Shown here piece by piece: positions 24,384-39,000 of a stretch of 64,000 nucleotides of DNA. Within the stretch, counting starts at the first letter, position 1. Each line of letters begins with the position of its first letter. The translations under genes and the position numbers were made by a program. The DNA comes from Ptychodera flava. Lineage: Eukaryota; Hemichordata; Enteropneusta; Ptychoderidae. Location of the stretch: assembly GCF_041260155.1 (NCBI RefSeq), contig NC_091931.1, positions 27,607,654 through 27,671,653 on the forward strand, in the 5' to 3' direction. Under the pieces are notes generated by a model. It was not told the DNA's origin. It searched no databases and saw only the letters and a program-made list of their open reading frames with translations.

Positions 24384-26160
24384 CCTCTGTATATTCACCG
24401 TGTCTTACGCAGTATCCGACTACGCCAGCATTATTTCTGCTTGGTGAGTTGTAAATAGCAAAGTCTAAAGTGATGAATGTATGCAATATCGGGGGATTTG
24501 TGATCTCAAAGCAGGTAGGTTTGCAACTGCATAGCCATGCACATAAAGTTCAAGTTGCTGGTGCCTGTAAATGCTGTATTTACTTTTTAAGTACTCGTAC
24601 AGTAATCCTATCAAAATGTAACCATGGGGTTGATTGATCCCAAACGCAATATTATCCAAGTCATTTCAACGTCCTTGCTTTCATCAAACAGGTAATCACA
24701 CATTTATGAGGTACACTTACAGAAAGGACACCATGCATAAACTTTGACCTTCACACTATTTTCCAGCATTCACTCATTCAAACTCTGCATTTTATGGCTG
24801 AGCTAACTCTATAGTTCTTCAACCAATTGCCAAACACCTGCCTAATTAATACATGTATGTGAACACTCACTCTTTCTGGTTTATCAAAGAGTTTGTTCCA
24901 ATGCTACAGCAATACCTGAAAGCAAATTTTCACACCAAATGAAATTTAGCTGAGATTTTAGGAAGTAATGGTTAATTTTGTTGACAGTGATACTTGACAG
25001 AGTACAGTATGGGAGATGGCACTCATCTGGCATATTTGCAAGCAGATTAGGGTTTTCAGGCTTGGAACAAAATAACATACTGCTGCTATGTGTATACCGG
25101 TATTTTTACAACCCGATGGGTTCTGTTTGGGCAACAAAGCTACAAGTACGTAAACAACTGAATCATACAATGACTAGGTAATATTAGTAGTGATGGAATT
25201 ATCAAAGTTGGTGAATTTCCTCTCAGGGCTACTACATGCGCATAATTTTCAATTCTTTGAATCCCTACAAGAAAAAAGCATTTTGGTGCATAGCTAGAAT
25301 ATACATCTCTTCAACGGCAATGGGAATTAGTGACACTGGCAAAAGCCTGCTATTTACAGAAAATCAATCAGTTATTCTTTCCACTCCCACAAAGAATATT
25401 GATGTACATTTTAATGGTTTCATATGGTGATATGTAAGTATTAGCAAAGGGAACTCTGGCTCCTTGTTTGTTTGTTTATGCGTGTTTGTATATTTGTTAC
25501 ATATTATTTCCATATCCAGTAAAGAACCAATAAAGAGTTGTATTTGTCTTCATGTTTGTCAACAAAGGTCTTTGTTTGTTTGTTTGTCTTTTTGTTTGTT
25601 TACGAGTCTGGTCAATAAGTGACACATTAAAAAGTTTCTAATACAATCCCACCTATGAAATAACGCATACCCCTTCTTTGCCATGAGTAAGCACTCATGT
25701 GAGTCCACCACTCTCACTACATACCCTTTTAAATAACTCACAGGGAGTGCATCTCTGCTTGCCATTTTGCCTAACCTTCCTATTTTCAAGTCCAGCAAAA
25801 ATAACAAATAAATACCTGACAAATAAAATACCGCTTGTAAGCAGAGAACATTACCTGCACTTTACTGTCTTTTACTTCACTCAAAGCTCTCCTTCAACGA
25901 AACCTTAGTATCACACTTTAGTGGGTTATCACTGAACTCCTTTACAATAAGCCATAGACGTTTATCTTGCTCTCCCCACCATTTTCAAAAAGTGTTGTTA
26001 GCCCTGGGTGAAGTGGAATACCTTATATATACACTGTAAGTTCCCTATACATGATATTGGGTCAAGCTGTGTCATCACAACTAGGGCTGGAACTACCTGT
26101 TACTGTATCAAAATAACAGTTTTGCTGCTATAGCAACTGAAAACAAACACGTACAATAAT
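24384..26160. other. Intergenic region between convergent genes
   Basis: Only a TTTG-rich patch (25460-25600) stands out. No exon was supported. Confidence 0.4.
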
Positions 26161-26686
26161 ATAGAAATAACAGGCAATGCGCTGACCATTACGTTTATTT
26201 GTGGGCAAGGGCGAGAGGAAAGCCAAAAATGTAACAGGCGAGGCTTGCAGACCCCGTTAATTTGGCTGTCCTCGAGCCCGGCGCCCACAAATAAACGTTA
26301 ATGGTCAGAGCGGAGTCTGTTATTTCCATTATATTATCAGCGAACCCCAAGAAAACCGTCAAAATTTCCGAAAATTTCAGGAGCGAACGTCAACTGGCCC
26401 CAGAACTGAGCAATACCGTGATGCACTGTCATGCGCGCTGTAAAAATGGCAAATCCAGGGATGTTTTCAGAAAAAAGTATCTCAACTTGACCTACAAGTG
26501 CTCCATTTCATTTTGTGATTGATTATGATTTACGTTTTGAGCTGTAAAGTTACGATACTTTGAGTTGTAATCTTATTATTCATATTCAAGGCAGTAAACA
26601 AACCATTACTGTGTATTTGTTGGTCAGTCCAAGTGGTTTAGCTCGAACCAATCAAAATGCGACGGGCAGGGCATGGTACTATAATG
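26161..26686 (+). repeat. Foldback MITE, copy A
   Basis: The left arm 26161-26206 and right arm 26283-26333 are near-perfect inverted repeats (GAAATAACAG, GCTGACCATTAACGTTTATT, TGTGGGC). A tail of about 350 bp follows, ending GGGCATGGTACTATAATG. Copy B is at 30473-30999. Confidence 0.8.
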
Positions 26687-26780
26687 TCAAGCAATGCGCA
26701 CGAGTAATAAAAAATTTGCATGTATATTGGAGGGATGAAGGGCCCAATCCCTGGAGTTTTTACATTTTCACCCTTTAAGG

Positions 26781-28225
26781 CAGGGCTCGAAATTAACTTT
26801 TTACCCCTGGTAGTCCCAGTGGGCTACCATTTTCTGAAGTTGGTAGCCCAGCGACAAGGTCTGGTAGCCCATGCATGAATGAAGAGGTTTTTTTTGTAAA
26901 GAATTTTTATTTTATATCTATTATTATTATTATTTATTTCTTAAAAAGCGCACTACACTTCGTCTCAGTTCTCTTTACTCAAACAATGAAAAGAATGAAA
27001 ATAAAAGAAAATCAAAACATATCATTAAACACAGTAATATTCCTTAAAAGATCAGTTTTCAACTGGCGCTTAAAGGATTGGACCGAACAGTTTAAAATAG
27101 CATTAGTAAACGCTTGTTCATTCCATAATATTGGAGCAGCAACTGAAAAAGCACGGAAACCATAGTTTACAGTAGTGTTCTTCGTATCGCGCCGAATTAA
27201 CAATAAGTTATCAGAGGAACGGAGAACACGTCGTTGAACCTGAATATCTATCAGTGATTTCAAATACTCTGGACATTTACCGGTTAGGATTTTGAAAGTG
27301 GAGGAGAAGAATTTAAACTTGAATCTTTCTTTTACCGGTAACCAATGCAAATCCATTAAAACAGGCGTGATGTGTTCACATTTCCGTGTACGACTAATTA
27401 AGCGTGCAGCAGCATTTTGAACAGACTGCAATTTTTCAAGTTGGTATTTTTGAATCCCATACAGGAGACTATTACAATAGTCAAGTCGCGATGTCACAAA
27501 AGCATCTAGACAATGAACGATTTATTTTTCATGATTCTATCCAGTGAGTGAATTTTCTAGTCATTTGACATCAATACCTGCTGATCATGGCCTTAGGAGA
27601 ACGGTATAGCATGTGTAGTGGACGACGGTGACGCCTCAAAGTTTGACGACCTATTCACACATACGCAGAGCTTTGATGTTCGCAATGACAACGACTTTTC
27701 ACTCACACGTGTAAACATAACATGGCTAAAAATAGATTGGCTATGAATTTCAGGATGACAACTTGGTACAGTCATGTTCCTAATACTTTCGTGGCAATTT
27801 TGACTATATTTCCCCCGGAAAGCTAAATGTGTGGATGGCCCGACAGCTTTTTCTTTGCAGTTTGAATAATTTTGTGTCCAATTGTGATTGATAAATTGTG
27901 ACTAAATAAATATGAAAATGAATTTTCATTGGCCATCATTTCTCGAGCCTTTATCCAAGTACATCAGTTCAGATATAAATGATATTTTATTGAAAGTTTG
28001 TCGCAACAAATTCGACATGTCCTTTCTGTGTCCAGCTGGGTTGACTGTATGATCGTCGGTATAGCATGTGTAGTGGCGTCAGCGATCAACATCATGTCGC
28101 CCACTAAGTAATTTCCTGTCCCAGGCTTTGGTAGTCCGTGTGGGCTACCATTTCATGACTTTGGTAAGCCCCAGGAAAAGTTGGTAGTCTGTGGACACGG
28201 GACTACCGCTAATTTTCGAGCCCTG
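26781..28225. mobile_element. hAT-like non-autonomous element (CAGGGCTCGAAA ends)
   Basis: The ends CAGGGCTCGAAATTAAC and CTAATTTTCGAGCCCTG are inverted repeats. Just inside each end are GGTAGTCC/GGGCTACC words (26807-26870 and 28132-28185). CAG...CTG ends suggest hAT. No clear 8-bp target duplication was seen (CTTTAAGG against TATAGGGA). It has been split by a LINE fragment. Confidence 0.65.
26919..27525 (-). mobile_element. LINE 3' fragment (CR1/L2-like) nested in the hAT-like element
   Basis: The frame at 27497-27012 codes the RT tail: TSRLDYCNSLLYGIQ, LEKLQSVQNAAARLISR, ITPVLMDLHWLPVKERFKFK, GFRAFSVAAPILWNE. The 3' end, on the left, has an (AAT)n tail at 26918-26936. It differs from the fragment at 13151, so at least two LINE lineages of this type are present. 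5'-truncated. Confidence 0.85.
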
Positions 28226-29125
28226 TATAGGGATTTTCCACCTTAAAACAATCATTGAATCACATATGGTGACAACAGATTAGCCTTTAGAATACATACA
28301 CTAATCCTATTACTGTAACAGTTCTTATTTGTATGTATGTTTCTTACAGGCGTTCTTGCTGTTCTCATTTGTCAGTCACTGCAAAAAATATACAATTTTA
28401 GACAATACTTTGTTTCAAAATTTTACTTTTATTTTTTTTTTTCATGACTTCTGATCATTTTTACATGTGTAGCACACCGGAAGTTCTGGAGACATGGCTT
28501 TTTACAAACTTTTTACAGACTTTGTTGTAATAACATCAAATGATAGTATAAATCAAAAAGAACAGCAGAGCAATGGAAACTGACATCATCTTGCGGCAGA
28601 AAGCATATGCCATCTGAACTGCAACTTTGATAAAATTTGTCCAAAGAAACCAAACAGGCTAAAATTAAAAGGCACTGGCTCTGTCGCATCACCTGACAAT
28701 GTATCTTTTGTAGGAATTGCATTGATAAATGAAAAGATGATAAAAATTTCCAGGGCTGGGGTATTTTCAAGCAGTCATGTAGAGGTAAATGCATTCCGTA
28801 TATAATTTCCCAAAACACTCCTTTGGTGTAACAGCGGGAACTGTGATGCAGGAAACCTTTACTCTTTGTACGAGGATACAAATTTAGAAAAAAACATCAT
28901 TTTGTACTCCTTGAAGTTTGAGGGACATTGCCTGCCCCTTGCAAATGCATGTATATTACAACACAATCACATCTCTATCCCTGAAATGATCCGCCTTATT
29001 CATTTTTTTAAAAACATAAACCACTCTTTATTGTTTGAAGAATTGTAACTTTGGTTTTGGAATTGAACACCCTGCTTTGGTATAAAGCTACTGTATTTGT
29101 ACAGTACACATGAAATCATGTAGAT
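28226..29125. other. 3' flank of the AtuA-like gene
   Basis: No supported gene. The frame at 28513-28881 (-) lacks any recognisable motif and splice signals that fit. Confidence 0.4.
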
Positions 29126-32100
29126 CTAGGGTCCTGAACTTTCTTTCTTTGCCAATGTTGGCAAGTCTGGAACATTTTCAATCTTGAAATCAAGAAACAT
29201 CTGTCCATAAGCCTTCCCCTGAGAAAAGATGAGAGAATAAAAATGCATGTAGGATGTAAAATTATTGTTACGTTTCTTTTGTTTTTATGGTAATCCAACT
29301 GAACTTGACAACAGATTCCCACACCATGTTGAGTTTCCACACTTTGCATCGATAACTGGCACATACATGTATTGAAGAATGTTGGACCTGGGATTATTTC
29401 CATGTGGAAAGTACCAGCACATGAATATGGAATTTGTATTCTAACCTGTGCATCACATCTCAGAGAAGCTATTCCACCGCCTCCCAATGCGTTATCCAGC
29501 ACAAAGTTGAAACCATACACTCCTGGAAGCTCGTATCTGTGAGGGAATACAAAAAAAGGATAATTGCAACGTTTAAAAGTGACTACTGTAAGTGTAATGA
29601 CTGTGTATAGGACGTCCAAGTCAGGGTTAATAGACATATGACCTGTATACTTGAGCAATAATGTACCCCCCTCCAAGCCCATAATGGACTCAAGCAAACT
29701 TCGCTTTCCATAATGTATGCAGTGAAGGAGTACATTATGGAGTGCAAAGTGTGCTTGGGTCCATTATGGGCTGAGAAGGGGTACATTATTGCAATTATTT
29801 TATAGTTTTGGCGATGCCAGTCAATTTGTAGATGAAGAAAACATCTGGGGCCACAATTCTGGATAATCGGATATATTATCAGTAATAATCTAGGGGGATG
29901 ACGTCGCAAAATTCACTTGTATTGACAAAGCTATAATATGTAATACCAGGTTACTTGCAGTTATTACTAGTACTTGCATATATTTTCTACTAAAGAATAA
30001 TCATTGTTGAATTCAGTACACTGTGTCTGTTTCTACCTCTTTTTCCATGATGTCACAAATCAGAAATGCAAGAGTTTACCTTGGAAACTTACATGCGGGT
30101 ACTTTATAATCTATTTAGGTTGATGTACTTTAGTGACTCCTCTGAAGTGTTTATCAGTTTCAAATGTTTTCACACAGTAACATTATTCAAGCAAGTCAAG
30201 CCATTCTATTCAAACTGGCAATGTTATAAAGTGAACTTTGTTGTTGCTTGGAATTGCTTTTTATCACCATAATGCTGCTACAAGAAAGGCAAAATAATAA
30301 CAGCGTTGATGGCCTTAATGCAAATACCTGCATTGGTACTGTTAACCTTTTCACCCCCACTTTTCTTTGTAAAGGTCCAACTTTACCATTGAAAACAACA
30401 GAAGTGGATCAAACCATGGTGGTAGAGGAGTTAAACTAGGTATGTCCAATGCATTATGAGTGTACATAATGTTATAGAAAGAATGGGCGATGCGCTGACC
30501 ATTAACGTTTATTTATGGGCAAGGGTGAGAGGAAAGCCAAAAATTAATGGGCGAGGCTTGCCGAGCCAGTTAATTTGGCTTTCCTCAAGCCTGCGCCCAT
30601 AAATAAACGTTAATGGTCAGAGCGGAGTCTGTTATTTCCATTATATTATCAGCGAACCCAAGAAAACCGTCAAAATTTGCGAAACTTTCTGGAACGAACA
30701 ACAACTGGACCCCAGAAACTGAGCAATACGCGACGCACTGTCACGCGCGCTGTAAAAAATTGGCAAATCCGGAGATGTTTTCAGAAAAAAGTATCTCAAC
30801 TTGACCTACAAGTGCTCCATTTTATTTTGTGATTGATTATGATTTACCTTTGAGCTGTAAAGTTACGATACTTTGAGTTGTTAATCATATGATTCATATT
30901 CACGGGCATGTAAAAAAACCATTACTGTGTATTTGTGGTCAGTCATGTGGTTCAGCTCGACCAATCAGAATGTGATGAGCCGGGCATGGTAATATAATGA
31001 GAGATGGATACATGTATTTGTAGAGTAACTTTACAGCCCCAACTTAGTATGTACCTACCTTGTGACACTCTTTGTCTCTCTACTGTCTGGTGCGTCGATC
31101 AGGTGATCAAAATACTGTTGAACGGCCTCTTCTGTTAGCGCCTGGCGGAGGTAAGGCACATAAAATGGATGGCGGGCTACAACACCTGTTGAGGACAATA
31201 GACAGACACAATGAATCATATTCTTCCAGCAAGTTCATGTAAATTTAATCTCCTGCCTGTGATCCATTCATATCTCAAACACGTACACTTTAAGATACTT
31301 TTGAACACTTCTAGATATTACAATACAATATAGTCCACCAACTTTTACAGCTGTTATATTTGCTTCAATAGGCTACTTGTATGTGTTTGTTCAAAATGAC
31401 ATGTTTGAATTTCAATTATTGTACCCAAATTAGTTTGGAACACTGGTGTGAAATATCCTCATATTACAGCCATTCATATGTGTTGTACATGCATTGTAAA
31501 GACTCTGTATATTGTTTGTTACATGTATATATAAATATACAGTATCACATATATGTAGATCAGCTGTCCGTGCAATTTATGTCATATTTTTACAGTCTAG
31601 TCTTGCCTCATATTCAAAGACTAAGGATATCAATGTAGGCACTCTGTATGCCCTCATTTCAAACCTTCCCTATTTCTGTTTTAATTCAGGTTCATATAAA
31701 ATGTTACATACAGTTCACACTGTACCATAGTTACGAATATTCATATTCACAGAGTTTATGCTGTAAAGTCCCTTGGGTCTTGGGACGCATCGTGATCTCC
31801 CTCTACCCTGGCACTACACTGACTCCAAATCTACTATTTCCAGACACAGCCCCTGTATAGTGTCCAGCAATAGTCCAACAAAACCGATGTCTAACCTATA
31901 TTGCATGTGTTTCCCTTGTCTCCACTCCTGGTGTATGCCAGGTCTCCCAGGCTGAAGGTATGGGTACCCGTTCCAAGCTGGGGTCCCTCTTCTGTCACTG
32001 ACTCCTGGACTTCATCTTGTGTACTCTCTGGGACAACTGGACTTGTAATGGTTTCCTCATGTTCATCACAATGAACTTTAACCTTAACGGTAGCATGACA

Positions 32101-35100
32101 GCATGAAAAAAAACAAATTACAACTTGCATTTGTCTTTTTTTCCTGATGTCTAAGTAAAGTGATCCATGGGCAAGGCTTGGCCTTGCTTGTTTACTAGTT
32201 AAAAAAAAAATGACATATTTTGAAGTAACTATGAGCATGTTTTCTTCATTAAATTATATCTCATTAAATTGGCTTTTGAAAAATTGATACTGATCGTTTT
32301 CTTGGCAAACAAACCATTCTGCTAACATTGAAATTCTGCATTTCAAAATATAATACATTTTACAAATGTCAAAAAAATGATACATTTTGCAGAAATCTGT
32401 AGAATTCTAGGGGTAACAATGACAAAAAAAATACTACATAAAAAAGGTGCTGACATTACGATATATACAACTTTTCTATTCCATACCGACTTTTTGATGC
32501 CCATATCATGATGGTGCATGTACGGTGTGCTGCCATGATCACTAACACATTTATTGGTTGTACATAATATGAAGCGATATTTATTGTCACTTTAAGTACT
32601 GAAATATTCAAGTTCCCACATTGGTGAATGTCTTCTGGTATTGTACATGTACTTTGTTCAGAGCTAAGTATACACTTGATTTCTTGCACAGTGTTATGTA
32701 TGACTGCAATGTGACATGCACAACAACTTGTATTGATGTTTCGTCCAAATAATCCAAAATTAAAGTTTGAAATTCACTATATTTTGCATTACTTGCCACA
32801 AGAAGACCAAAAGCATGTCATGAATCTACAATAATTTACCTGAAGTTTATCCTTAGGATACAAGAATGAGAACAGCTTCAACACAGGAGATCTGTTGACA
32901 AACACACAGTTAGCTTTTCATCGTACAATCAATTTTACAATACATGTATGTGGAGATATGTCTTTTGATCCCTCAACTCTAAAGGCTCTTTGTTTGTGAA
33001 GTCATATGTTTCTGGTTAACACAGGTTCCAGAAGTAATCAAGGCCGGACACTCTTTGAAAGCTGTATTTGATAAGTTTCAACAAAGCAATGCCCAATAAT
33101 AAGAACAATTTCATGTGCAAGGGAGAGTTTACAAAGGTGCCAGAAGTTATACATTATTTTCTCAAACAAAATTTGAAACTCAAACCAACAAATATTATCA
33201 AACAACACAGAATGATACTACGATAAAGTCAGATGTCTTTCCAAAAGCAACGTTGCAAGCAATATGTACCGTTTCCCTGCATTGCAAACAACATTTTGCA
33301 AGATAAATAAGTACATTATTTTGTTTCAAGAGTATGAGTAATGAAATTTGTAATGTACTTACACTCTTGGCCTTCCACCAACCAGTGTCATAAATCCTGG
33401 AGCTGTGGATAGAAAGTAGAACAAGGGTGTCCATAGTGTGATTTCTGGTATACATTACGGGAGAGCTCCATTAACTTAGGAATACCCTTCTTCCCTACTT
33501 AGTTATCAGAGGATCAATTTCACAGACCTGACTTTCCTACAATGGCAGCAGCTGGATAAGATAAACGTAACAATGGAACATTAACACCTTGGGGTATTGA
33601 AAGTCTTCTGTTTGTCACCCGAGTTGGTCAGGCAAGGATCCAGGTTTCGGGTACCATGCAAGTTAATAGTCTTTCCGTAATGATAAATGCACAAGTTAAA
33701 TGTTGATGTTAACAATAACAGCAGCTATTTCATATCATGGACAGACGTAAATGAAGTGTCCTCCACAGGTTGGAAAAACAGGTGGGTGATATTTACATAA
33801 CAATACATAATTTGCATATCCTCTTGTTATGAAAATGTAGTTTTATACATGTTGTTAACATATGAATAGATTACTCCAAAAAACAGGGGGATGGCCCACC
33901 TCTAAAAATTCACTGTGGAGATTCCTGAAATGAAACATGTTTATGTGTGTAGCTGCACTGTTTGCTGTTTGAGACTCTCTCAGCTTCCATAAGACTGAAT
34001 AACTGGTCCAACTCCGTACCTTGCATCATTAATTCATTGATTTTAGAGATACTCCTAAGTTTTTACATGAAAAGTTCATCCATAGACCCTCGAGAAATCG
34101 ATCTTTACCGCAGTTGCCTGTCCTGTTTTTCTCGAGGGTCTATGGTTCATCTCTCATATAAATACAATGTTGAAATTTTTGTCATATAACCCATGTCATT
34201 AAGCCTCTCCTTCAAGGGGAAGTTACAGAACCGTTGGGGCACAATAGGGGGATTACTGATGATGCAGTCATTTGCATACACTGGACAGGAGTTTTTGAAT
34301 TCTCACAACATCGCTTTGACCGTATGAGAAATTTGAATAATCATGATCGGCACTTATGTGACATATGCAAAGAGATATCAAATGGTCATACAGGGAACAC
34401 ATTTTGAAACATATACTTTCTCCGACAAAAATTGGAACATTTTTTTCAGTTTATTTTCAACTCAAGTTTAGTCGCTATACAGACTTCATATGCAAGAGAC
34501 ACTGAACGCCTGAAACATGGCAAAATTACAGGGTTCTGGGACCAAACATGGCACATCCAATCGGTAGCGTGGCTTTTTTGACATTTGCACAGATTTACGA
34601 TAATCCGGCTTTTATAGGGGAAGTTCCTGTTTCAGTGAGCGTTAGAACAATGATTAAACAAAGATGCTAGATTTTTGTGCTGAGGAAAAGTAAAGACAGT
34701 AAAATGGTCAACTGGCAGCATACACACATATACCTGTAGCCACTAGGTACCATTCATAGAGTGGCTATTTCAAATACAATAATTAATTTTATCATCACAG
34801 AAATCTGAATTTATCACAATCATCAACTAAGTATATTATTCAAATTCCCCTTTAAATACAATATTGTAAGTTACCATACCCATTCCAGTTCCAGCCGGGG
34901 CAACTTCCCTGGACAAAATCTCCAGTGCTCTCTTATCAGAATGGTGAGCTGCCAGCCACAGCATAACCTCTCGTGGATTGTTGTCCATGTATGCATTGGG
35001 ACCATACGTCTGTTCTGATCCTACCACCTGAAGGCAGAACACATAGCTTGATGTATGATCACAGTTCAGTTTGTGCTACATGCTTGCTAATGATGTCTTT

Positions 35101-35984
35101 GTGACATTTGGAACAACTCTACTGTACAATGGCCAATGAAGGCAAAGACTAATTTACGATATTATGGAAAAATTGTACCAAAATAAATTGTCTGTGATGT
35201 AGGTTGGTCACTTCCTGCTGGGAATAAAAGATTTGTGGTGACAGCTGACTCAAACTTTTAACCACCAGAATTTGGCAACATTCTAATGTTTTTAGCAGGA
35301 TCAGCAAAAACATTTGGATGAAAAGGTAAAATATTATTTAGTGCAGACTTTGTGTTGTCTGTGTCTTACTAGTATGAGACACGCTCATTTTAGTCTTAAA
35401 TTTTAGCCAATAAGTTAGATGACCATGGTCCAACTATGGGTCAAAATACACTTTTAGACTTATTCATGGAAAAAATCAAAGTTTTCGCAAAAAATGTTCA
35501 TCCAGGCTTACCATGATGTCATTTACAGTGTGCTGCTTCAGAAACATTTGTGCCGGCTGCTTCAGAAACATAAAATTTTGAAAAATAGTGCACATATGTG
35601 GTACAATGCACCAAACAGTCCATTACCTGAATCAGTGTATCAGTGTAATCGGCAATTCCTAGCTGCTTGAACATGTTCTGTGTCCTACAGGTACAGAATG
35701 AGAATCGGGGGAAGATTATGTGGAAAAATGAAATTAGTATCAATTTTTTATGTGTAGCTCTGTAATGAAAAAGGTACTTACATAGCAAATATAGGTACAG
35801 TTTCTAGAGTTGTCGTGCTTGCGAATACTGAATGATGATATAGATATTTGAGACGCTGTGTATCTGGCTTCAGTTTTATGAAGAAAAGCTCAGATTTTTA
35901 TTCTGAGCCTAAAAGGGCTGTTTCCATGAAATCTTACATGCCATGAATGTTGACAAGTCTTTATGTTTATTGTTTGTTATTTCA

Positions 35985-36037
<53 letters not shown>

Positions 36038-39000
36038 AACAAAATAAACTAAATAAATAAACAAATACATAAAATATGCTCCATCACATCATCATTTTGT
36101 TAGAGAGACTAAGAATGACAAACCACCCTATTCCTTTTGCTAAATACCAAGAAAAAAATTGTAGTGATTTTGTAGACTTTAAGACACAGAGCCAAACTAC
36201 TTAAAAAATAAATAACCTGTAAATTCATGATGTACAACAGACAATGGATCATGTCAGACGAAAAATCCCATTGTCAGTTTTGATATGCATACAGGCTTGT
36301 AAGATAACAAGCACCTGATTTCCAGATTAGTTTTCAAAATGACTCCTTTGAAGCAGTTATACAGTAAAGATTACTAATACAGTAACATGCTTTTGAGATC
36401 TTACAGGTTTCTTAAAGTATCAAAATGCATGAGTGGTCTGTCTGATAATACTACAGCTGTTGCTGCTTTCTGTGCTTACATCACAACTTGTACAACACAA
36501 CCATAATTTTCAGTTTGGTGTACCACAAGTACAACCAAATCTTTGTGAAGTGGATTACAGAGCACAGAACACTGAGAGGAATTGATTACTGCAGCACACT
36601 ACCTTTTGAGTATGGCTTTAGCTGTTCTGTGAGCTTTCTCTGAAGCCCATGGACCACCTATTGGACAGACAGCGGTCACACGGTATCCATCTGCATAGGT
36701 GGCACTAACCTGTTGATTGTAAATGAAAGCACTGGAAGTCAGAATCAGGCACTTTGATCAGTGCAGATAGACTTGTTAATGATGGGCAATACTACTCATA
36801 ATATCAAACTGGTATTGCATTGTATGCACGATATTAAGGTTCATACATGTACATAATTTTTCCCTTACTAAACTGACTGAGATTGTACCAGTGCCACAGT
36901 GACATGTGTTTCTCAGACATGAAACTCATAAATTGTTTCACTGAGTACCAATACACATAGTGTAGCAAATAGTCATTGACAAATGTATCAGTTTTCTTTT
37001 CGGAAAGCATGGTAGAAATAAGCCGCTATTTTTTGTCTTATTCCCATGTTTCAAACCATTTCTGAATGATGGTCATTGGATAATGCAATGGATACAAATC
37101 TGCAATTTTTTACCTTGTAATCATTGCTTGGAGCAGATCCCTTCACACCTTTCACTAGCACAGCTTCCTTTTCTCTACCTGTAAAAGTCACAGAAGAATG
37201 TTGCTCTTTTTTAATTAGCTGAAAGCATTTATGACTTGATGGAACTTTTGCCAGACAAATTCACCAGAAAACTGCACTGCATTTTCATTCTTTGTAGAGA
37301 TAACTAATAAAGCCAAAAAGTGCCAGACAAAAAGGTGTAAAAACACATGAAAATAACCAATGACATTTGTACGTTTGAATCCTTCAAGTGCACCATTATA
37401 GTGGTTTGAATTGAACTGGTGGCAATACAGGAACGAGATATACTGTCGTACCCCCTCAAGACAATGTTAAAATTTTTGAAGAGTTGATTTCTTTGTTACT
37501 CGACTGATACTACTGCTTAACTGATAGTTACACTTGGTAAAGTTGGAAACTCCTCTATTCAGACAGTATGTCTTGTTCCTGTACTGTGACTGCTTCAATG
37601 CAAACCACTGTAATCTTCATTATCACATCTACACAACCAAGAAGTCATACAAATCCTACCCTTCCTAAAGTGCATGTCAAAATCACATTTAATGATAATT
37701 ATACATGTATGCCAATATCCACACACCTTTTATTTCCTCAATCTGGACCTGGCTAAAATCACAGGTCACATCTGGTAACATGTATTTCCTTGGGTCACCT
37801 ATCTCATACACCAGCTGCTCTGCTACAGTTCCAAATGTGACTAAACCGCCAGTTTTGGGCGGCTTTGTCAAAATGAAACTTCCATCTGAAGAGCATTCTA
37901 CAATGGGAAAACCTATGTTGTCCCTGCAAACATTGGAGAAAAATATTTCCATGTACTGTACATTTAAAGAAAGTTTATATCAGAGAAAGAATATTTTAGA
38001 GCAAGTTTGAAAGTTAGGAAATGGCTGAATGTACTTGAAATATTTAAAATGCTGAACATGGTTTCACTGAGAAAGCTCATCCACAACTAAGATTGACTAC
38101 TTGAAAATTTAACAGTAAATTAATTCCCTTCAGAAGTTTGACCTTTGACCTTTCACTTACAACCTGCTGAAAAAAATCATGAAATGAAAAGACAATGCTG
38201 AATAAGCTAAAAGTGATGGTTTATATTATTCTTCTATAAAATTGATCAAAAAATTTGAACCAAACTAACACAATCATTTAAAAAAAGATTTTATAATCCC
38301 TTTTGAGTGATGCGTTTCATCATACTGACAAACAGCAAAGTAATATATTACAAAATGAACAAATTTAGATGTATTTGTACAATGGGTAGTTTGATGAAAT
38401 GGAAACGAAAGATTCTCTTCAAACATGTGTGTATCCTACCATCCTGGGACCATATGCCAGTCTGTGAAGATACCCCCTGTTGCCTGTGCTCCACATTCAA
38501 CGAGATGGCCAGCGAGACTTCCAGCAGCCAAGCGATCATAATCCGATGTACTCCATCCAAACTGAGAAAAAAAGACACATCAAAGGGGATCAGTTCATGT
38601 GGCTCAGATGTGCGATCTTGTAAAAGTACACTCTAAAAACCCTTGAGCAGCAAGTACATGTAACAGAGTACCTTTGTTGAGAAATATTGCCTACTTTACA
38701 ATCTCAAAGCAATTGTAAAGATCGAGCTCAAGGACATGACTGTATAAAAACCGATGATATTAATACAGAGTCCTTCCATGTGATATGCTCTTTCAAAAAG
38801 GATCAGTCAAACAAATCAACTTCACATGGAAAAAAAGATTACAGCACAGAACATGGAAAAAACACAGAACAATTTTTTCATACAAAAGTTTAGGTCTGTA
38901 TCAAGATGTCATATAAAGGCGATGAATTAATCTGTATAAAATACTGGTACTAGATTAGTTGACTACATGTACTTGTAAAATGATTCCTTCTTAGCGATAT

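Noticed and set aside
28513-28881. 122-codon frame on the minus strand
   Set aside because: No family motif, and the composition is like the surrounding AT-rich DNA.
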